A DNA stretch of 64,000 nt from Quillaja saponaria. Its lineage: Eukaryota > Streptophyta > Magnoliopsida > Fabales > Quillajaceae. The notes beneath the pieces were generated by a model. It searched no databases, was not told where the DNA came from, and saw only the letters and a program-made list of their open reading frames with translations. The stretch is from contig CM055618.1 of NCBI GenBank assembly GCA_029379385.1, positions 11,852,134 through 11,916,133 of the forward strand, written 5' to 3'. Below are positions 51,758 through 62,335 of the stretch, in pieces (the first letter of the stretch is position 1; each line of letters opens with the position of its first letter). Position numbers and translations under genes: made by a program.

Positions 51758-52571
51758 TCAATTATTCTTAGGTGGATGGTGCCTTGGTGCATGGTAATCA
51801 GCATTAAAAGCTACAAAACCTGCATCATCATCATCATGATTTTCTGAGAAACTATGACTACTTAAACTCAAGTTTTTCTTACAGTCGTCTGACTTTGTAC
51901 TCTCACATTTCCCTGTTTTCCCTACGACCTGCTGCTTTGACTTCAAATTCTTTAAGTTCCCTTCAACTGCACCTGAACCTGCACCGTTTCCTTTCAAATT
52001 CTCTGGCTTCACATTATTGACTGCCATCTTCCTTCCTCCTAGAGTGTTGCCCACAATAGTAGTCACTCTTCTTGCCTGTTCAAGATGCAAAAAGTTCATT
52101 GTAATCAACAAGAAACATGTGAAGATTAGTAGTCGTCGTGGCATTGTCTTAGTGTAATCACAATCGCGATCCCTTCTTTTATGTTTATAGTCTATCCATT
52201 AAAACTCATTAGTTTTGAGTTAATCTGTAAGAGATTAAAACTCATACTTACGATATTCAGAATTTTGATCTCTTATTATATATGAGTAGTGAGTAATGAA
52301 TGCTTGATGCATGTACTTACCTTCATATTTGAAACCACATTAATTTCAGAGCCTGCAATTAATATTCCATATTTGGTAAGTAATTATTTGTACATAAACG
52401 AATTCCATTTAAAACCAATGCATGCATATAAACCAAAATTAAGAAGTGGGTAAGGGGGAGAGTTTGTATACCTTGGTGTACTTGCGCAGTTGAGAGGCAA
52501 GCAGTAGTAGAAAGAAGTACAAGCACAAGACATGCAAACCTCATTATGACTGGCATAATTTTATCTTCCAT
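51758..52571 (-). CDS. RGF/GLV/CLEL secreted peptide hormone precursor
   Basis: Three exons: 52571-52472, 52352-52321 and 52075-51758; 149 residues. The C-terminus is DYHAPRHHPPKNN, which matches the root meristem growth factor/GOLVEN consensus: the DY pair is the tyrosine sulfation site and HHPPKNN the conserved end with a hydroxylatable proline. The first exon encodes a signal peptide (MRFACLVLVLLSTTACLSTA), the middle is a variable pro-region rich in K, N and G, with a KCESTKSDDCKK stretch, and an acidic NHDDDDAG segment precedes the peptide. Such peptides are processed, sulfated and perceived by RGFR/RGI receptor kinases to control root meristem size or gravitropism. An alternative start at 52144, inside intron 2, gives a 128-residue precursor with its own signal peptide (MPRRLLIFTCFLLITMNFLH). 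Family is firm; start choice is not. Confidence 0.88.
52184..52189 (-). promoter_or_regulatory. TATA-like box before the alternative RGF start
   Basis: TATAAA on the minus strand about 40 bp upstream of the ATG at 52144. If used, the 5' UTR would be only some 10 bases, so support is weak. Confidence 0.35.
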
Positions 52572-52651
52572 TTCCTTTGTTGGGGTATGTCTGTTCAAAA
52601 CTCAGTAATTATTACTGCAAAAGAGAGGAATAACTTGAAAGAGCAATTTGG

Positions 52652-52659
52652 TTTATATA
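52652..52659 (-). promoter_or_regulatory. TATA box of the RGF-like gene
   Basis: TATATAAA on the minus strand, about 81 bp upstream of the ATG at 52571, a usual TATA-to-ATG spacing in plants. Confidence 0.6.
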
Positions 52660-55600
52660 GCAAATGTTTGAAGATTGAAAAGCCCAAGTCAAATTTAAGT
52701 CAAAGCTAGCTAGTTGTTCCAGCATTCATCTTTTCCACGTTAAAATTTGATATAGCATTTGACAAAATGCATGTGGCACATGAATAGCTAGGGAGTGTGA
52801 GAATCTCTATGCTGCAATTTTACGTACACACCCATTTCAACGTGAAAGTGTGGTCCATTAGAATGTAGTACATGAAAAATGTGGTGGCCATGAGAGAGGA
52901 TCAAACTTCAAAACCCATAGCCATAGGGCATAGGGGCCACCATTCTTGGACTTGATTCCTTCGTTGAAAATAGGAATTTGGGATGGTTTCGCATACAATA
53001 ACGTGGAATGGAAGGTACGTGTGTTTTGCGCTTGTCTGCCGCCATGCAATTAACGAGAAAAGGTACCACTTTTGCTGAGCATGTCGAGGTGAAGAAGGTG
53101 TCAAAAAGCTGCATTTTTTTTTATTTGGGGGCTACAATTCTCCACACATAACATAGCGACTATATTACGGTAGGTTTTGAGAAATACATATAAACTTTGT
53201 TTCTCAAAAAGTGCTCTAATAACGGTCTAAATTTAATTTAGTTTCACATCTATGAATGATAACGTGATCTAGCTATCAGGATATGGATCCTCTCTTGTAC
53301 CACTGAATTGAGGGTCGTGTTCAGTGCATTCCCTTTCACAAGTGTTTCTAATTGAAAAGATAATATTTTTTTTCTTGTTACGTTCATGAAAAACATGGAA
53401 GAAAATCAAGCCGGATTTGATATCCAGTTCAATAGGATTGAGTTTGTTATGTGACTGAATTTAAATTGCATCATGCTCGGTTAGATTCGAATTGATCCAT
53501 GGATTAACAAAAAATCACATATAAATTTTTTTAAAAAAAATATAAAATCTAATGTGACTCGCACCTGATATGAGTTGATGTTTAAACAATTGGTAGATGA
53601 TTCTTTTCTCAACTCGTGAATCACTTTTCTTCATTGGCGTCAGTTCAAGACAAGTAACACCACAACAATCTTATTCTATAAGACTCATCTCATAAGGATT
53701 TATTGAATTTTACACTAACCATCAACTTATGACTGTTATTTTTCTTTTGATACAAGACCCTAACAAATTTGATATGATTCTTTCTTATGCATAAAAAGAA
53801 ATGTTGGCATTTTTTTCTTCATCGAGTAACTAAACCATTGTGACTCATAATAGTAATTAAATTAGTAGTAAATTGAATGGGATTTTTGAACAGAGTAATT
53901 GTAGAATTCAGGTAAAGAAGGCGTTCCTTCCAACTTCAATCCAGTGGGTGTCCCTAGAGGACTGTGTGTCCCTTCGTTTTTCACTTGGGCCAAAACCACC
54001 AACGAACCAACTAATTATATATATATACTATCATTTGCGGTGACAACTGGGAAATTGTGTTGGACGGCTTGTAACTTGCCATAAGTCTAAAACCAGAACA
54101 ATGAACAACTTGTTCTTTCTTTCACATTGCCACCCACTTATAAGTGAATCCCAACATGGCAACATCCCATATACCAAATACAAATTTGTTACTCAAGTTT
54201 GATGTAATAATCATCTCGTGTATCAGAGAGGGCCGGGTCATGTTCTCTTTAGAAGACAAAATCTCTCTCTCAAAAAGTGTATCTAATGAAAAACCGATTT
54301 TATCTATTGGAAAGAGAAAGTTTTGTTTATTTCTTTCTTTATTACAGATTCTTCTCTTATTCTTGAAGAACATGATAGAATTTGTTCCTTGTCAAAGAGA
54401 TCCAACCAAATAAACGGTTTTACAAGTGAATGATATATAGAGATAATAGTCTAAAAGGTTGTATAGGAGAGGAGTTGAGAGATAAAAACAACTTCGAGAA
54501 ATTAATTTATTTTTGATTGGTTGAAATTTTATTGAACTTTATACTTGATGCCTTCCTAGGTGAGCTAGCATCTTGGTTAGCAGCTAATCTCTCTAATTAG
54601 CTCACTAATTAAACTTGTTGAACATGCATCACTTAAACAAAATTTCTCAATGTTCATAGCAAACGCAAGGAAATTTGTGGAGCCAAATCAAAAAAAAAAT
54701 ATTTATACAATTAATTTGTTGTATATCTATTAGAAGAGTTGTATTTCTTTGAGTTAAGAATCCACCAACGAGGAAATGTGAGCCCAAATGCATATAATAA
54801 GGCCTTTTAATTAAAGAATAAACCTTATTCACGCAGAAATGATCATTTCATTCCATGCATGATTATATGAAAATTCTTTCATTTGATATGTTTTTAATCT
54901 CATAATATTTATTTTATTCCTGCCATTTTATTCTATAAAAGTAATAATCCTCAAACCCACCTAGGGAGATGAGATTGCTCATTCTTACTTCTATAGAATT
55001 ATTTTAGTACAGTTAAATAACAAAAAAACTATTCTATCACATAAAATACATAATTAAACTAAAAAGGTGAATATTAATAAAATAATAACATTATAAATTA
55101 ATAAATTAAATAATTAATATATTTAATTTACTCAAATAACAAAAATACCCTTCATATCATATCATATTAAATAATATAAAATAAAAAAAATAAAAAATTT
55201 GTATGTAAGATATTAATAAATTAATTCATTTTAGTCAAATGACAAAAATACCATTCATATCATAGTAAATAATATAATTGTAAATAAATAAAATAGTTAA
55301 GTAATTTTAAACTACAATATTAATATTAATAAATAATAAAAATATTAAAATAAATATAAGAAATAGATATATATTTTGTAAATTATGCTACATTTTTATT
55401 ATTTTATCTATTGAGGTTTATAATTTCTATAATTTTAGTATAATTTTTATATTATTTCATGTCTCAAAAATTGCATATAATAAATAAATGAAATGAAATA
55501 AAATGATTATTCCTCATCGACGCTACCAAACAATCCACTACATTTCATTCCCATTCCAATTCCACAAAAATTATTCCTATGTACCGAACTAGCCCCAAGT

Positions 55601-56560
55601 GTTTTTGATATTTATTATAGCAAGTGACAAATTTTTTAATGCAATGCAATTAATAAATTATTATTTTCATTTTTTGAATAAATATCATTATAGTACTTGT
55701 TAAGATGACATATACATATAAAAAATTTTTTTAACATTTATTACTCTTAAATTTTTAGTGGCAAAAGTTATTAGTGCAATACAATTGTTTCAAGGTACAG
55801 TTAAAAGAAACCCTTAAATTAATTATCTGATCAATTTTTATTTTTATTTTGTTACACCTAATTATTCTTTCTAAGGTGAATTTCTTCCAAAAGATTTAGT
55901 TCTCTCATTCACCCTTTTTGGGAAAGTTTTATTGTCTATTTATCCTTACCAAAGAAGATTATACGTTTGCAAATTAGCAAGTGACCACATTATATAAACA
56001 TCTGCATTTTTGCTCAGATTATTGTCCATTTATCTTTACCAAAGAAGAATATAATTGCAAATTAGTAAGTGACCACATTATATAAACATCTGTATATACG
56101 TAAAAGTTAATATCCTATACATTGACAGTGCAAAAATAATTATACTCATGGAATGGGGTCATAGCACAGGCTCTTAATTGGCAAAAATCAAGGAGTAGTG
56201 ACTAAAATCAAGAGTATAGGTTGATATGAAATACACGTGACACTTTCATATTCATAAACATAGATAGTGGAAAAGCTCTTTTGGATAAAATATTAATTCA
56301 TACTTACAAAAGTTTGAAGATCCTCGGCATCAATTTGCTTTATAGGAGAGCTGAAAATGGACGGAAGCAAAGTGAAAGGTAGTTTGTTCAAATAATTAAT
56401 TAAATTCTTCCCCTGCAAAATATAGTAATTCATTAAACTCCCGCATAGCTATTATGGAAAATGAAAATTTCCAAACCAGCTAATCACATCCTTCATAGTT
56501 TCCATATCTTCTTTCTTTTTCTTTTCAATCACTCCATAAGCAAGCAAGTGTACTGATCAT
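52660..56560. other. Long AT-rich intergenic region
   Basis: Upstream of both the RGF-like gene (-) and the first GDSL gene (+). I see no supported gene. The stretch 55000-55500 is extremely AT-rich with short direct repeats built on ACAAAAATACC(C/A)TTCATATCAT at about 55139 and 55242. Confidence 0.5.
55931..56097. repeat. Tandem duplication upstream of GDSL gene 1
   Basis: Units about 55931-56006 and 56021-56097 share ATTGTC(T/C)ATTTATC, TTACCAAAGAAGA, GCAAATTAG(C/T)AAGTGACC and ACATTATATAAACATCTG. They lie 550-720 bp upstream of the ATG; part of the unit also occurs upstream of GDSL gene 2 near 59471. Confidence 0.85.
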
Positions 56561-56570
56561 TATAAAAATA
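56561..56570 (+). promoter_or_regulatory. TATA box of GDSL gene 1
   Basis: TATAAAAATA, 91 bp before the ATG at 56652. Confidence 0.6.
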
Positions 56571-56651
56571 AAAAAACATAAGAAAAAACAGGTATTTCAT
56601 CACAGTTTGTTTCTCTGCTTACGGTTATAGGCTTCCAACTATCTCTCGGGA

Positions 56652-58195
56652 ATGGCTTCCAGTTATCTCATCCTGTGCTTTCTCCTAATTTCTCTCTCCC
56701 TCAAAATAATGGCATTGAGACTACAACAAATTCCAGCTTTGTATGTTTTCGGTGATTCACTTGTTGACAGTGGGAACAACAATTATCTCCCAACAACAGC
56801 AAGATCAAATTTTCCACCTTATGGTATAGATTTTGGTGAATCTACAGGCAGATTCACCAACGGAAAAACTGCGGTCGATTATATTGGTGAATCACTGAAT
56901 CCATATTACTATTTCTTAAAAATGAGGTTGCTTTCGAATACATATGGTGGTCACTAATACATGTGCAATTCTTTATGCAGCTAAGTATCTTAATCTACCA
57001 TTGTCCCCTCCTTACATGGGTCTTACAGATTATGAAAGGAGTAACACCAAAACTGGCATAAACTATGCATCTGGTGGTAGTGGCATTCTCAATGAAACTG
57101 GCAAAAATGCAAATGTCATAGACAACTTCTGATAACATTTCTTCTAATGTGATTGCCAATAAGCTTACATTTTCTCAGTGAATGGCTTTTCATTTTGTGC
57201 CTTTTGTTTGTTCCTTATGCAGGAATCATGCTTGGCATTCTACGACCAGATAGAGCTATTCCAGAAAACAGTTGATTATGATATTCACAAAAAATTCAAC
57301 AACCAAACAGAGCTCAATCATCATTTGTCTAACTCCTTGTTTTTTGTTTCAATGGGGGTTAATGACTATGGTCAGAATCTCGAAAGAGCCATCCAAAACC
57401 CGGATGCTTTTGCTTGGAACCTACTGAAAGAATTCTCTACCCACTTGCAGGTATTGGTTTTTATTCTTGCTTAAACAGATTGTTGTTTCAAACCATTTCT
57501 AGCTTAAATTGTTGTTTCAATTCTTAATTTCTGGCAGAAACTATATCAGTTAGGAGCAAGGATATTTCTTGTGAACAACATACCTCCAGCAGGGTGCTTG
57601 CCTGCATTTGCCTACACAACCAGACAGCATGAATACTGTAATAAAACGATTAACCTGTTGATAGCTTCTTACAATAGAAAGCTGCCTATGATACTCCACG
57701 AGTTGCAATTTCGGCTCCCTGGCTCCACCTTTCTTCATTCAAATTACTTTAAGTTCCTTCTACAGCTGAGGAAAAGTGCAAGAAATTATGGTAAGTAAAC
57801 AGACAGATTCAGTAGAGGAAAACACAAATGGTGTTCGTAATTCAACAAGTCTATATGATGCATAACTGGCTTCCTTTGCAGGAATAAGGGATATTTGGAG
57901 ACCTTGTTGCCATATTATCAATCGAGATGATTTCCGGTGCAGCCCCTATTCCGTTCCTTGCAGGAATAGAGACAGTCATCTCTTCTTTGATACTCACCCA
58001 AGTCAAATTACGAATCACCTATATGCCAGACGTTGTTTCAAAGACATTTCTGTTTGCCACCATTTATCACCAATTCTAGAAATCAAACAAAAAGAAATGC
58101 CCGGAAGTTCATCTGTTCTACTACATCCTGCCAGAGTAATTGAGGAAAAAAAATGTAGTAGCATCACTGGCGTGATATATCATCAATCACTATAG
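56652..58195 (+). CDS. GDSL esterase/lipase, tandem copy 1, with an extended C-terminus
   Basis: Five exons: 56652-56886, 56981-57114, 57223-57450, 57538-57790 and 57882-58195; 387 residues. A signal peptide ([20 protein letters not shown]) indicates secretion. Block I is [15 protein letters not shown] with the nucleophile Ser, block [11 protein letters not shown] with the oxyanion Gly, block III SMGVNDY with Asn, block V FFDTHPSQ with Asp and His. Five exons and this order are standard for plant SGNH hydrolases, which cleave ester bonds in extracellular lipids or polyesters; the substrate is unknown. The exon 2 donor is the weak AAT|GTCATA, also present in copy 2. About 45 residues after [12 protein letters not shown] have no match in copy 2's protein but match its 3' UTR. 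Block V is one residue short. Confidence 0.88.
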
Positions 58196-59736
58196 TTCAA
58201 TAGTTTTGATGTGTAAGTTCAGGTTTGAAAATATTTTCTCATCAAATAACTTAGAAGAGGAGAGCCAAGCATGCAGTAGAAAAAGTACAAGCACAAGACA
58301 TGCAAACCTTGGTGGAGTTGTGCAGTTGAGAGGTATCATCCCAACAACTATTACTTTCCCAAAACAAATATAAGATCAATCACCCCAAATGAGATAGATT
58401 TCCCAATTTCGGGTTTGGACTGTAATGTAGGTTTCCCTTGGTGTTCAAATGGCTACTTAGTTCCATAACAGTACTTGCTGCAGTGTATTATTCCTCCTAC
58501 CCTTCCCAACCCTGGCTGTCCTTGGTTAAAAGAAATAGGTGAAATTACATCTATTATCCCTAAATATCACACTCTTGCCAACTCAAAACACTTGATAAAA
58601 AATTAATATTTTAATTCACATCAGTATTTTCAGTTTAAATTGCTAATGCCAATAAGTTGAAGAAGACATTGCAAACATTTTGAAGGATATAGGACAAAAA
58701 GACAGAATTGACCTAAAAATACTTTTGCAATGAAATTGACAAAAAATATGATATTTCAAATTATTGAAAAAATACTTTTGTAATTAAAATAATAGAAAAT
58801 TACCACGTCACTTGAGGTTTCAAAATAACGACGACACCAACCATGGAGGAAAAAAACTTGAAGATGAAATTTTAAGAGTTAGATGCTGAGATTTTTGGAT
58901 GACAATTATTTAATTCCTTCTCTCAGTCCTTTCTCTTGATCATTTATTCAATTGATCAATCGTAATTATTTTCACAAAAAAGAATTATAGTTGAACTAAA
59001 TCAATATCATGGTTGATCTGAGAATTGTGAAAATATTAATTTGTCCAAAAAGTATTGCCACAATTGTTTTTGATTTGAATAGAAAAAAATAAAATAAAAA
59101 ATCATATTTTGCATATGAAATACTCGAGAAACTCAAAGAAAGTTGAGAAACTATAAAAGGAGAAAACATTTACTGCAAAAAGTTAAAGTTCCTTCAAATT
59201 CATGTTCACAACTAGTAAGAAAGAGAATAGAACATATTTCATGCATTATAATATACCATAAACATAATTGATTTGAATGATAGAAGTATCAATTTTTTCT
59301 AATTTTTAAACGTTTAGTGTTGTTTTGCAAAATCACGGGAATTAGTGTAACTTACTCTTAAGTCAATTATCTTATCAAATTATTATTTTTTACCCCTGAT
59401 CCATTCTAAGTAACTTTCCTGAAAAAGAACTGATTCTTCTATTCACCCTTTTCAGGAAAGGTTTATGCATTATTGTCTACTTGATCCTACCAAATACAGA
59501 TATAGTTTCCCATATGGATCAGCATTCATCCTCCAAGAGACATCTGCTTATACTTAAAAAGTTTAAAGATCCTCAAGTAGCCGGCACAACTTGTGTTTTT
59601 ATGTAAGATAAGAAGATAAAAAGAGATGTGAAAAATGAGAAAAGAATGTGAGAGGAAGGAAAATAAAATAAATGATTTTGAAGAGAAATATTGAACAAGC
59701 TAATTTTGTTTTTTACCATGAAGAAGATGCACCTTA
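58196..59736. other. Spacer between the tandem GDSL genes, left part
   Basis: Copy 1 3' UTR, then the permuted RGF exon fragment (58274-58334), then AT-rich DNA. A stretch around 59400-59500 (TTCACCCTTTTCAGGAAAGG, ATTGTCTACTTGATCCTACC) resembles the upstream region of copy 1. Confidence 0.55.
58274..58334 (-). pseudogene. Permuted fragment of the RGF-like signal-peptide exon
   Basis: Plus-strand 58274-58310 (GCAGTAG...AAGTACAAGCACAAGACATG...) matches 52501-52541 and 58308-58334 (CCTTGGTG...GCAGTTGAGAGG) matches 52471-52498 of RGF-like exon 1, but in swapped order: in the gene the second block comes first on the plus strand. A few substitutions and a small indel separate them. It encodes nothing on its own. 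Confidence 0.75.
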
Positions 59737-60408
59737 GGGTGTGTTTGGAACCAATATATAGAAAGAATTGAATTCATTCTAAATGAATTCAATTAAAATT
59801 TTGTGTTTGGAATCAATTGTAATATAGAATTCAATTCAGTTTAAATCTTATTCTATTAACAAAATTTCTTTTTGAATTCTTCCCAAAATTGGTCTGATTT
59901 GGTAAGAATTCAATTCATTATTTTACCAAAAAATTGATTTGACCAATATAACCTCACCTTTCAATAATTATTACACTATCTTTTTTTTATCATATTCAAA
60001 AAGAGAAAACGCAAGGCAAAAGTGATGAATTCAATTTTAAACATATCCCACCTTTTAATAATTACAAACATATCCCATTCTGCTAATTAATTTGTTGACT
60101 TCTCACCTCTCTCTCTGAATTTTAATAGGAGACCCAAGTATATCTATCCAGTAAAGTGATGGAAAAGTTAACAAGTTAACTATAATTCAATTTATAATAT
60201 AAGGGTAATGTTGTAAAAGTGATAAATTAAATAGAATTCTTTCAAATATATTTATAAACCAAACATAATAATTCAATTGAATTCAATTAAATTCTAATAG
60301 TAATATGATTTGTTTCAAACATTATAAAATGATTTCAAATAAAATGAAATGAATTCAATTCAACTGAATTCAATTCAATTTTTTGATAAATTTGTTTCAA
60401 ACACACCC
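59737..60408. mobile_element. Tourist-like (PIF/Harbinger) MITE
   Basis: Terminal inverted repeats GGGTGTGTTTGGAA on the left and TTTCAAACACACCC on the right, flanked by exact TTA copies at 59734-59736 and 60409-60411, the target site typical of PIF/Harbinger elements. 672 bp, AT-rich, many GAATTCAATT words, no transposase. Inserted between the tandem lipase genes, so probably after or around their duplication. Confidence 0.88.
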
Positions 60409-60592
60409 TTACGGAACAACATTCCGAAACCCAAACTCAGTCTATTTGCATAATTACCAGATAGACCAACAATCAATACATTAGTATTAAGCCTAGTGTC
60501 GATGAAAATACATACATGTCACTAGTTCAGATATCTGTTCTGAGATTTGCAACTGATATTCGCCACCTGTAGAATGTAGTAATGTATCCAAA

Positions 60593-60804
60593 TCTCATTA
60601 AGACTGCATAGCCAAATATGGAAGAAGACGATAAATAAGACTCTCATGACATCACATCCTTTTTCAGTTTCTTTTTTCTTTTCCTCCTCCCCCAACCTAA
60701 TCTCATTTAAGACTACATTCCCCAATATGGAAGATGACAAAAAAACCAAAGCATCTCATCACATCTTTCTGAGATTCCTTTTTCTTTTCAACCATCCCCC
60801 AACC
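60593..60804. repeat. Tandem duplication in the promoter of GDSL gene 2
   Basis: Two units of about 106 bp, 60593-60699 and 60700-60804, share TCTCATT(T)AAGACT, AATATGGAAGA, CTCAT and a pyrimidine-rich TTTCTTTT...CCCCCAACC end. They lie 94-305 bp upstream of the ATG and are absent in this form from copy 1. Confidence 0.85.
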
Positions 60805-60820
60805 CAAGCAAGCATGTCAA

Positions 60821-60827
60821 TATAAAG
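60821..60827 (+). promoter_or_regulatory. TATA box of GDSL gene 2
   Basis: TATAAAG, 77 bp before the ATG at 60898, at a position equivalent to that in copy 1. Confidence 0.6.
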
Positions 60828-60897
60828 ACTAAAAAGTGCTAGGCATTTCATCACAGTTGCTCACAATTATAGGCTACAAACTATCTAAATTCTAAGA

Positions 60898-62335
60898 ATG
60901 GCTTCGAATTATCTCATCCTTTGCTTTCTCTCAATTTCCCTCTCCCCCAACATTATGGCATTAAGACTACCGCCCATTTCAGCTTTGTATGTTTTCGGTG
61001 ATTCCCTTGTTGACAGTGGGAACAACAACTATCTCCCTACAAAAGCCAGAGCAAATTTTCCACCTTTTGGTATAGATTTTGGTGGCAACGCTACAGGTAG
61101 ATTCACCAACGGAAAAACTGTGGTTGACTTTATTGGTAAGGCACTGAATCCATATTACTACTTCTTATAAATGAGCTCACATTCTAATACATATGGTGGT
61201 CACTAATACATATGCCATTCTATATGCAGCTGAATATCTTGATCTACCATTTTCCCCTCCTTACATGGGTCTTACAGATGATAAAAGGAGTATCACCATA
61301 ACTGGCATAAACTATGCATCCGGTGCTTGTGGCATTTTCAATGAAACCAGCAAAAATGCAAGTGTCATTTAAAACTGATTAACATTTCTTTCAATGTGAT
61401 TTCTCAATAATCTCCAGTTTTCTCTGTGAATGACTTTTCATTTTGTGCGTTTTGTTTGTTCCTTATGCAGGAATCATGTTTGGCATTCTACGACCAGGTA
61501 GAACTATTCCAAAAAACAGTTGACTATGATCTTCGGAAAAAATACAACCAAACAGAGCTCAATTATCATTTATCTCAATCCTTGTTTTTTGTTTCAATGG
61601 GGGCCAATGACTACACTCAGAATCTCAAAAAAGCCATCCGAAACCCTGATGCTTTTGCTTGGAACCTCCTGCAAGAATTCTCTACTCACTTGCAGGTTTT
61701 GCTTTTATCTTGCTCAAAATGATTGTTGTTTCAATCTTCTCTTGCTTAAATTGTTGTTTCAATTCTTAATTTCTGGCAGAAACTATATCAGTTAGGAGCA
61801 AGGATGTTTCTGGTGAACAACATACCTCCAACAGGGTGCTTGCCAACATTTGCCTACAGAACCAGACCTCAGGGATACTGTAATAAAACGATTAATAGGT
61901 TGATCGCTTCTTACAACAGGAAGTTGCCCGTGATACTCCTCAATTTGCAATTTCACCTTCCTAACTCCACCTTTCTTCATTCAAATTACTTTAAGTTCTT
62001 TCTACAGCTGAGGAGAAGTGCAAGAAATTATGGTTAGTACACAGACAGATTCAGTAGAGGAAAACACAAATGTTGTTCTTAATAAAATAAGTCTATACGA
62101 TGAATAACTGGCTTCTTTTGCAGGGATAAGGGATATTTGGAGACCATGCTGCCCTAATAGAACTCAAGGTGATTTCCAGTGCGGCCCCTATTCTGTTCCT
62201 TGTAGGAACAGAGACACTCATTTCTTCTTTGATATACACCCAAGTCAAATTGTGAATAGCATATATGCCAGACGTTGTTTCAATGAAATTGCTATTTGCC
62301 AGCCTTTGAGACGCAGACTGGGTGTTTATGCCTAG
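60898..62335 (+). CDS. GDSL esterase/lipase, tandem copy 2
   Basis: Five exons: 60898-61135, 61230-61363, 61471-61695, 61780-62032 and 62124-62335; 353 residues, the usual size for plant GDSL lipases. Intron positions and phases equal those of copy 1. It has a signal peptide (SNYLILCFLSISLSPNIMAL), [15 protein letters not shown] (Ser), INYASGACG (Gly), SMGANDY (Asn) and FFDIHPSQ (Asp, His). The protein ends LRRRLGVYA. Close similarity over exons, introns and promoter shows a tandem duplication about 4.2 kb apart. Secreted acyl ester hydrolase by family; substrate unknown. As in copy 1, block V has one residue, not two, between Asp and His. Confidence 0.9.

Noticed and set aside
52858..53114. 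Three overlapping minus-strand frames of 63-68 codons
   Set aside because: Same DNA read in several frames with no domain; lies in the upstream region of the RGF-like gene.
54122..54413. Overlapping frames of 83-89 codons on both strands
   Set aside because: Both strands are open because of low-complexity AT/CT sequence; no recognisable domain or promoter.
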